This document shows, in pieces, positions 29,843 through 36,487 of a DNA stretch of 36,487 nucleotides (its first letter is position 1; the number at the start of each line of letters is the position of its first letter). A program made the translations under genes and the position numbers. Below the pieces are notes generated by a model. That model was not told the origin of the DNA. It made no database searches and saw only the letters and a list, made by a program, of their open reading frames with translations. This DNA comes from Conoideocrella luteorostrata. Lineage: Eukaryota; Ascomycota; Sordariomycetes; Hypocreales; Clavicipitaceae. The stretch lies in the NCBI GenBank assembly GCA_032433595.1, contig JASWJB010000379.1:1-36487 (forward strand). Reading direction: 5' to 3'.

Positions 29843-32094
29843 AAAGAACGAAACGGGAGACGTATAAAAAGAAAGCGCATCGTCTTTTTTTGTGGTTGGC
29901 ATGGGTGGCTCGGGTAATAATTTGACGCCTTGACCCTGCGTTTTAAACCATATAATGCTCCGCATCAATATCATATTATATCATATATCTACACATTCTT
30001 AGTATTTAGTTTCATAATATCCGACAGCGCCCCGGGCCCTGCGGACAACAACGTCACAGAAGTAAATATAACAAAACTTTACACGGGATGATATTTTCCC
30101 CCCGCCCCGTCCCCAACAAATTGAAAGCTGCCTGTTACTTCCTGTGATAAATAACTCCAGTTTCGTTCGGCATGCGATCTGTCACCAAATACTCCGTACG
30201 GACTCCGTATTCTTGCAGGTAATAATACTCCGCAGAGATTGCGTAAATCACGCCATGATCACGATGTCTGGCTGGCGTCAACCCCAAGCCTCTGATTCCA
30301 GTGGTTCTTGTCCGGTATGGACCTACAACAACATCAGGCCACCGCTGACCAGCTGGGTCTGACGGGGTAATTGGGGACTAAAATGGAGTACGCCGTACGT
30401 TGCCTGCCGGTTCAAGAAAGTACGACTGCAGAGAGGTGCCACATCAACAAAGAAAGCGCCTCAGCATGGCCCGGCTGGCTGGCTGGCTGTTCAGCTCCCA
30501 TTGATCCTGGGGGAAGCTTCGGACGGCGCACAGGGCGCTGTGGCGACGATAACTTCATGGGCTGGCCGTCGTGGCTGGAGAGCGAAAACAAAGGTGAGCT
30601 AGTTCAGTTAGTTAGAGACAGCGCTCTTGCCCCAGATTTTGGCGCTCTTCGGCCGAGCCGTTACATCGTCCGGACCTTGACTACGTTTTAGGACTGGCGG
30701 GGAGACTACGGAGTAACTAACTAGGGGAGACTAGGGCCAGTGACTTGGAGAGGCCTGCAAGACTTCAAGACTTGGAGACCTTGGAGACCTGAGCTGGGGC
30801 CAACCAGCTAGGGAACAGAGGCTGGTCGATCACATCCGTCATCCTCGCCGCGCCTCCAACAGTGGGGAATTCGCAAGACAGACCCTGCAATTGGCAGAGT
30901 CCAAGGGTCCCCTTAGGTTCAGGCTTTGTGCCGTGTGTGATTCGCCCCCAGGAAATGTTCCGGCGCAACAATTGCCGCCATTTCATGGATTTCTTACGTT
31001 TTCTTCTCCAAACTTGCTGTGTCTTTTGTTTTGTTTCCACCACCACCGCACACACCTTTCCCCCCACCCCACCGCGCCCCTTGGGCCCCCTTCTTCCTCT
31101 TCTCCAACCCAAGAGACATCATGGCATACAAGTACTCCGTACTCCTTACGTAGTTACAATATTGTGTAGAATACTAAGCCTGCGGCGTACTTGCAAGTGG
31201 AGGAGAGGAGGGGGCTCGTCGTGAAATGCCGGTCGAGTTCCCTTGGACCGGGCCAAGGATTTCAGGCTCTGCCTCCCATACATCGGGCTGTGGCTTGCTG
31301 ACACGCGTTCGTTGAGTCGCAAGTTTTCCAAGGAAGCAGTTAGGGCGCCTGCCGTACGAAAACACAATATGTGCATTCATGCCATGCCATGCCATGCCCT
31401 GCCCTGCCCTCCTGATGACGATCCTGCCAGTCTGCTGCCTCGGTATCAGGTGTAATAGAATATAAGCGAAACTACGGAGTAGTCCTTGACACATCGCAAC
31501 CCATCTATGTTTCCGGGGTGGGTAGGGTGAAAATACCCATTCCGCGAAAGGCAGTTGCCAGGTTGGCCATCATCCTGCGAGACTATGGGGGACGACGGAG
31601 TAAGTAACTAACTAACTAACTAATGTATGTACTCCATAAGGAGTGTAATGTAACCACACTGGTGTTATGTGGAACTATTTCGTGCCTTACTTGCGAATAA
31701 GAATGACGCAACTGGACTATGCTGTTCGCTTAGAGGAAGCCTCTGTGTGCGATGTATAAGACACACTCGCCGAGGCTTCATGTGGACAATGGCAATGCGC
31801 AGCAAAAGGTGTTCCCCGATTCCACGTGGAGTATTACTCCGTAGTCACCAGAGAAAAACAAAAAAAGTTGGCGTTTCTACTTGCAGTGTTGATCACCCCC
31901 CTTCGAAACGCAAAATGAGTCGTGCTGCGCTGAGATTACAGAAAGACAAGGGAGCCACCCGGAGTCCGCAACTATAAAGGAGAGCCACCAGCCCCCAGAT
32001 TTCGGGACTTATCACATCTGTATCCTTCTTAAATCGCATTTCAACATTCCAATACACAAATAAAACCCCCGAAAGCATACCCTCCACCGCAAAA
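29843..32094. other. 2.25 kb intergenic region between two HsbA genes
   Basis: No gene is supported. It is dense in CGGAGTA-type motifs (about 30190, 30198, 30226, 30710, 31132, 31139, 31471, 31595 and 31836). Simple repeats include GGCT near 30474-30490, ATGCC at about 31379-31400 and TAAC at 31605-31623. Pyrimidine-rich sequence at 31040-31110 may belong to an unrelated promoter. Open frames 30371-30691, 30862-31224 and 31669-31977 lack signatures. Confidence 0.45.
31973..31978 (+). promoter_or_regulatory. TATA box of the short HsbA gene
   Basis: TATAAA 117-122 bp upstream of ATG 32095, with a CGGAGTA-type palindromic motif about 140 bp further upstream (31827-31843). The spacing fits a strong core promoter. 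Confidence 0.55.
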
Positions 32095-32619
32095 ATGCTG
32101 TCCATCAAGAACTTGCTCTTCCTCGCCGTCGCGGCCACCGGCTCCGTCATCAAGCGCGACGCCGCTGCCGTCAAGCAGAGCCTCCAGACCGTCAACTCTG
32201 ACACCCAGGCCGTCACCACTGCTGTAAACAACTACAACGGCGGCGGCATTGTCAATGCCCTCCCCATTGTCAACGCTCAGCAGCAGCTGTCCAAGGACAT
32301 CAAGTCTGCCACCCAGACTGCCAAGGATGCCGGCACTGTCAGCGAGGCCGATGCCACCGACATTATCAACTACATCACCGGCACCCTGCAGCCCAGCATC
32401 GCCACCACCCTCACCGCCCTCAAGGGCAAGAAGGACAAGTTTGATGCCGATGGTCTGTCCAGCACTGTCAAGTCCAGCCTCGAGTCCCTCAAGACCGACA
32501 CGGATGACCTCGGTGCTGCTCTCATTGGCGGTACTCCTCCCAGCAAGACTGAGGAGGCCAAGGCTGTTCAGGCCAAGATCGACTCCAGCCTTGACGATGC
32601 CATTGCCTACTTCTCTTAA
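32095..32619 (+). CDS. Hydrophobic surface-binding protein A (HsbA) family, short secreted form
   Basis: Intronless, 174 aa. A signal peptide (MLSIKNLLFLAVAATGS) is followed by Lys-Arg at 20-21, a Kex2-like processing site in the same position as in the longer HsbA protein 2.3 kb upstream. The rest is one all-helical HsbA domain (AAAVKQSLQTVNSDTQAVTTAVNNYNGG... ending DSSLDDAIAYFS), with no repeat linker and no GPI signal, so it should be released. HsbA proteins coat hydrophobic surfaces and can recruit hydrolases such as cutinase. Codon use is strongly C-ending (AAG, CTC, GCC), suggesting high expression. Together with the anchored paralogue it makes a released/tethered pair of the same domain. 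Confidence 0.93.
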   Translation: MLSIKNLLFLAVAATGSVIKRDAAAVKQSLQTVNSDTQAVTTAVNNYNGGGIVNALPIVNAQQQLSKDIKSATQTAKDAGTVSEADATDIINYITGTLQPSIATTLTALKGKKDKFDADGLSSTVKSSLESLKTDTDDLGAALIGGTPPSKTEEAKAVQAKIDSSLDDAIAYFS

Positions 32620-34545
32620 ATTTTCATTCTTGACGCATTAGGAAAAGGCAGGGCAATAACTGTTTTATGCACACCTGGGAAGAGACGGCGTAGCCTCTCT
32701 CTCCTTCTCTCTCAAGGCGGGCCGAGATTTCAAGATGGGGGAGAAAAGTACATTTCTTGAACCAACCAATCACACCGGCTGTGATCGGTCCCATACACGT
32801 ACATATGATGTCTAGTTTAGCGAAAGAAAAAGAATGAGACAATTACTACTGATACATGCATCAAGTCAGAGTGAGCCGTGTGAATTAGCCTTCCGAAGAA
32901 TTGAAGCATGCAGTACGGAGTACTTCATATTGAAACGCACAACGAGCTAAAATGAGTCGTGCACTAAGCCTCGTTTGAACACTAACATGAGCTCATCCAG
33001 TCATCGCATCGTGGCTTTCCCTACACCCTCCAAGATCAGTTGAGTGGCGTTTTGTTAGTCTGATGTATTTTAGAGTTTGTCCCTCACATCTGTTCATCAA
33101 TTGCCGAACTCTGGGGCAAACAAGCAGAGGATCGGCGAATTGCCACACACAAACCTTCTTCGACAACCAGCCAACCAACCACACACCACGTGCGCATGGG
33201 GCTGGTGGCGCTATGGCAGGTTTTTGGACCGAACAACCATTTCGTAATTGCATCTGGAGAATTAGCGTTTTCGGCCAGCTTCTACCGATGCCTGCTCAAA
33301 GCAATTGTACGTACGAGTGTGCGTCTCCTGGCATTGCGAAGCAATTCCGTGCCCATCGACCGTTCTTTCGAAAAGACCCCTGCCCCTTCGTCAAGTTTAT
33401 GCATGCATGCCGTGCTTGTACATGGGTCTGGTTTCGATGCAATTGCGGGCGGTGGTGGCGAAAAGACAGATTCCTGAATAGGCTGTTGGGCCGTCTCGCT
33501 ACCAAGGGCAAGGCGACTCATGTTGGATTTTATTGGACAACCAGAGTCCTTCAACGCCGGTTGATATACTAGTACAGTCGCGTAGTTTGAGCCATGATTT
33601 TCGGAGTATTTTCCCACCAGAAAATGCAAATCATCTCGGGAGAGATCTACCTACCCTCTTTCTAGTGCAAAACAAAGCTGTTTTACTCCGTTGTCCTGGT
33701 TGAATAGGAGCTGGGTGATTAAAAAGATGAGGTTGTATCAAACATGAAAAGTTGTCAATGCTCTAGGCGCTGTTCAAGATAATTTGCAGTCCCGATGTCC
33801 GGCATCGTGACGAACACCGATAAAGACTAAAGTTTTGGTACAGGGTACCAAGTGATTGTAAGTGCTGTCGTCTTGGTCTCAGCGAGGCGATCACCAGGTG
33901 TGAACTGACTGAACACCTGATATTTACTTCTCGTCTCTGACGAAATTTTCCAGCAGTTCAAGAAGGAATATGAAAGGATAGAACAGAAGGCCTCTGTGTT
34001 AGCTCCCATATACGGAGACTGTAATTATGAATAGGAACTCCACCGAATTTCAGTAGCCAATGCCTCAGCGAATTTGTAAAGTCCAGCTGGATAACTCTAC
34101 AGTCTCAAGATCAAACGTTAACAGTCACCAAGGAGCCGTCATCGAGTTTGTAGGTAAATGCTCGCTGATATTTGAGAAGAAATATAGGTAGGCATATTGT
34201 AAAGAGTTGCTATCCTATTCACAACAGGCTCTGTTGACTGCCTCTACTGAACTTGGCTGAGAATATATGAATTGGTTCAAAATTTCACGCTCTGAAATGT
34301 GGGTTTTGTGATGCCGACGTAGGACCATATTTCACATGATGGAAGGTCATGGAATCTGAAACTTCCGGTTGATAAAACTGTCAATAAACGGGTCTAAATC
34401 TACCATTCTTGGCCAAAAGTGACATCCCGAACAACCCGACACACGCTTCCCCGTGAATGGGGGACTTGCAATTTCCTGTCAGTACATAAACCTAAACATG
34501 CTGCCGAGATTCGTAATGCCCAAACACACGCCAAAGTAGCAGATT
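32620..34545. other. 1.9 kb intergenic region, no gene supported
   Basis: The 3' flank of the short HsbA gene and the 3' flank of the RTA1 gene. A palindromic GTACGGAGTAC lies at 32913-32923. The 169-codon plus-strand frame at 33063-33572 is Cys/Trp/Arg-rich, resembles nothing and has no promoter-like context, so it is not called. Confidence 0.45.
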
Positions 34546-35564
34546 CTACACGCGAAAAACGGCTGCTGCATTTCCCTCTTTAATGTCACTCGTTGAATCA
34601 TCCACGTCCCTCTCTGTAACTGTCGTATTCACGTGACGCCCGGGATGCCAGATAGCGAGCAATAACAGGGCTAACGCAACTGGCATAAACTCCAGGCATG
34701 CAAAGTACACCTCATTTGTCTGCAGCGTGCTCATCAAACCTTCTGCCGTCTCGGCGAGTCGAAATATGGTACGCATATAGATGAGAAGCGTTGCTATGGA
34801 GAAAGTCGCAGTGAAGGTAACGAGACTATTCTTCCGAATCTGATGGCGGGCTCGCCAGACGAAGCTGACACCGAGTATGATAAAAACACCAATCGAGAAA
34901 ACTTGCCAAGCCAAGCCGCCGAGCAAGATATTATTGCCCGGAGTGGGGTCTTTGCGATCCGACTCGGCTTTACCGATCAGAGCGGCGCCGGCGACCTGCA
35001 AGATTGTGGCGACGGCATCCGTTGTGATGAAGAAGGCCAGGATGAACTTGGGAGGCAAGAAGGAATATGTCCGTCCGAGTTGGTTGATGAGGACGGTAAG
35101 AGTGGTGTATATACCGGCGGCTAAGAAGACAGGAGCTGTGACGATGAAAAAGTAGTTGAGAATAAAGTAGATGAGGTGGTAAGGATCCTGTTTAGCGGAC
35201 AAACACCTGGCAATGTAGCCTACAACCTCAAAGATGAGCCCGACGGACACTGGAATCCACCACCATCGTCGCGTTCGTATGGTCAATGCCGTGTGGATGA
35301 CTGATAAGAGAAGAAACCAGGCAACGGCGAATACGGCCAGCGCGAAAGAAGGTGTATAGCCGTAGATGATGATGCGAGTATCCCATTTGCCGCCTGGGTT
35401 GGGGAAGTTGGGGTCGATGTAATACTGTACGGGCTGTTGCCCTCCACCTGCAGTTGCAAGCCTCAGAGTGAGCATATATTCTATATGCGCTTCTTGTACG
35501 TGGCGTGCAGCTGTAATTGTCCCTGTCACATACCTTGCGCATTGCCTGCTCTCGGTTCAAACAT
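34546..35564 (-). CDS. RTA1-family seven-helix membrane protein
   Basis: Exons on the minus strand are 35564-35534 and 35447-34546, separated by an 86-bp intron (GTATGT at 35533, CTGCAG ending at 35448). Exon 1 (31 nt) encodes MFEPRAGNAQ plus one base and joins in phase 1 to GGQQPVQYYIDPNFPN, giving 310 aa. Without the intron the frame would start at an in-intron ATG (35475), which I reject because the canonical splice pair fits better. Seven hydrophobic helices run from about residue 40 to 285, including ALAVFAVAWFLLLSVIHTAL, LIFEVVGYIARCL, LIYFILNYFFIVTAPVFLAAGIY and VYFACLEFMPVALALLLLAIWHPG. RTA1/RSB1-like proteins are fungal lipid-translocating or stress-resistance membrane proteins (plasma membrane or ER). 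The hydrophilic C-terminal tail is probably cytosolic. Confidence 0.9.
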
Positions 35565-36258
35565 CTTTGCCTGACTGAGCCTTGGACTTGTAAAAACGGA
35601 TGACTTCTCTTCGGAGTTGTCAAAAATGTAACACCTTGGCCCTGAATGGACCGTCCGATGCCATCAGATTTACATATACTCGCCATCTGCTGCATTTTTC
35701 GGGTTGATTGATACCTTATAACACAGCGCAGTTTAACTGTTTGAGTGGTCCAATATGCAAAAGTGCCGCAAGCGGAAAGCGATCGACAAGATGAATCATC
35801 GCTCGGTATGTGACGGTGGCTGTGTTGGGTAAGGCGGCGCCAATTTGGAATCAATCGAGCAGGGGGGGGAGAGGAATTCATCCGAAACAACGGCTGCAAA
35901 ATGCCATCAAAACAAGCCTCAAAGAGTCTAGGACGTCATCAGAAATCTGATGAGCTGGAATGAGGCTGGACTGTGATGCTTGTGGGGCGCCACCACTGAT
36001 CTACCTATCTGGCTGGAGCTTCGAACCAAAAGCATCTACGGAGCAATTTTAGGCTTTCTTACTAAATTCCGAATAAGGGTTTGCAGCCGTTTAAGGGATC
36101 CCTCCGTTTACTTACCGGAAAATTAACACTCCTGAGCCGCTTTACAGCCTTTGCCGTGCCATCTTTTCGCGTTGTAGATTCTCATAGTATCTGGTAGAAT
36201 GTGGAGAAACTTGACAGGAGCAGGGGCACGAGGGGCGAGTGGATTCCAGTTTGCCAGT
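35565..36258. other. Upstream flank of the RTA1 gene, no gene seen
   Basis: Promoter-side sequence of the minus-strand RTA1 gene up to the right repeat. No motif stands out beyond a G-run near 35864. Open frames antisense to exon 1 are shadows. Confidence 0.45.
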
Positions 36259-36341
36259 CAAGCGGGGGACAGTTTAACTAAGCCATCGAGGTGGCATTAA
36301 CTCCGCAAGAGATAATGCCTTAGCGACCAAAAACAAGATAA
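36259..36341 (+). repeat. Right copy of window-end inverted repeat
   Basis: The inverted partner of 1-85. The inner edge (CAAGCGGGGGACAG at 36259) is as sharp as on the left. Past 36341 the right copy runs into AT-rich sequence, whereas the left copy reaches the window edge. Confidence 0.8.
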
Positions 36342-36487
36342 TTTAAAAATTAAAAAATTAAAAAAAAAAACCATAGTTATTATATAGCTTAGTTAGCTAT
36401 TTAGGTAATAGATTTTATTAATAATAAGCTTTAATTATATCTATAGTGGGCGTTCGAATTGAAAGGGTCAATTAGACAATGTGGACG
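36342..36487. other. AT-rich continuation of the right repeat
   Basis: About 100 bp of nearly pure A/T (poly-A, TTAATAATAA), then GGGCGTTCGAATTG at the window end. It is probably the interior of the same dispersed element or a neighbouring repeat. No coding sequence is visible. The AT bias could reflect RIP-like mutation, but I did not measure dinucleotide ratios. Confidence 0.4.

Noticed and set aside
28879..29974. Long antisense frames across the HsbA gene repeats (143 and 337 codons)
   Set aside because: Products are pure repeat translation (Val-Pro-Val-Ala; Ser-Cys-Ser), explained by stop-free 12- and 24-bp arrays.
33063..33572. 169-codon plus-strand frame rich in Cys, Trp and Arg
   Set aside because: No signal peptide, no family resemblance and composition typical of a chance frame.
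1..36487. Starship-type giant element or biosynthetic gene cluster
   Set aside because: No DUF3435 tyrosine recombinase, polyketide synthase, NRPS, terpene cyclase or cytochrome P450 was seen.
1..36487. CRISPR array, bacterial operon or phage content
   Set aside because: Intron-bearing fungal genes throughout; no regularly spaced direct repeats with unique spacers.

Overview
This 36.5 kb window reads as nuclear DNA of a filamentous ascomycete, most likely a member of the Eurotiales (Aspergillus/Penicillium-like). The evidence is short spliceosomal introns (55-92 bp, GTRNGT...CTRAC...YAG), single-gene transcription units, fungal-only families (HET, RTA1, HsbA, the fungal PD-(D/E)XK-like family) and many intergenic copies of a TACGGAGTA-type motif. 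I place thirteen protein-coding genes and no RNA gene. Exon structures were rebuilt by eye from splice signals and reading-frame continuity; they are not transcript-supported.

Layout. Positions 1-85 and 36259-36341 are inverted copies of one repeat, with both sharp edges facing inward, so the gene-bearing interval is bracketed by the same repeat family. 1.2-4.1 kb: a large serine-rich protein with half of a Zn(II)2Cys6 cluster. Its middle contains six intron-like modules, all in phase 0, all a multiple of three long and all free of stops. 5.3-6.8 kb: Tad2-type tRNA adenosine deaminase. 7.1-8.2 kb (minus) and 9.5-10.5 kb (plus): two unrecognised proteins transcribed divergently. 11.0-11.9 kb: metallo-beta-lactamase-fold protein with a zinc ribbon. 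12.3-12.7 kb: small secreted double-psi beta-barrel protein. 14.9-16.0 kb: cytosolic-looking PPxY protein. 17.5-18.0 kb: bacterial-style DHFR/RibD-like reductase.

18.8-21.6 kb (minus) and 23.5-25.9 kb (plus): a divergent pair, a PD-(D/E)XK nuclease-like protein and a HET-domain protein, separated by a gene-poor gap. This is the most accessory-looking section. 28.4-29.8 kb and 32.1-32.6 kb: two HsbA-family secreted proteins, one GPI-anchored with two long tandem repeats and one short and free. 34.5-35.6 kb (minus): RTA1-family seven-helix membrane protein with a very short first exon.

There is no obvious single pathway. The housekeeping genes (tad2 and its neighbours) sit on the left; surface, recognition and membrane genes sit on the right. 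The observation I consider most novel is the 120-bp-periodic array of in-frame, optionally readable introns in the first gene. It could let one transcript encode many protein lengths.
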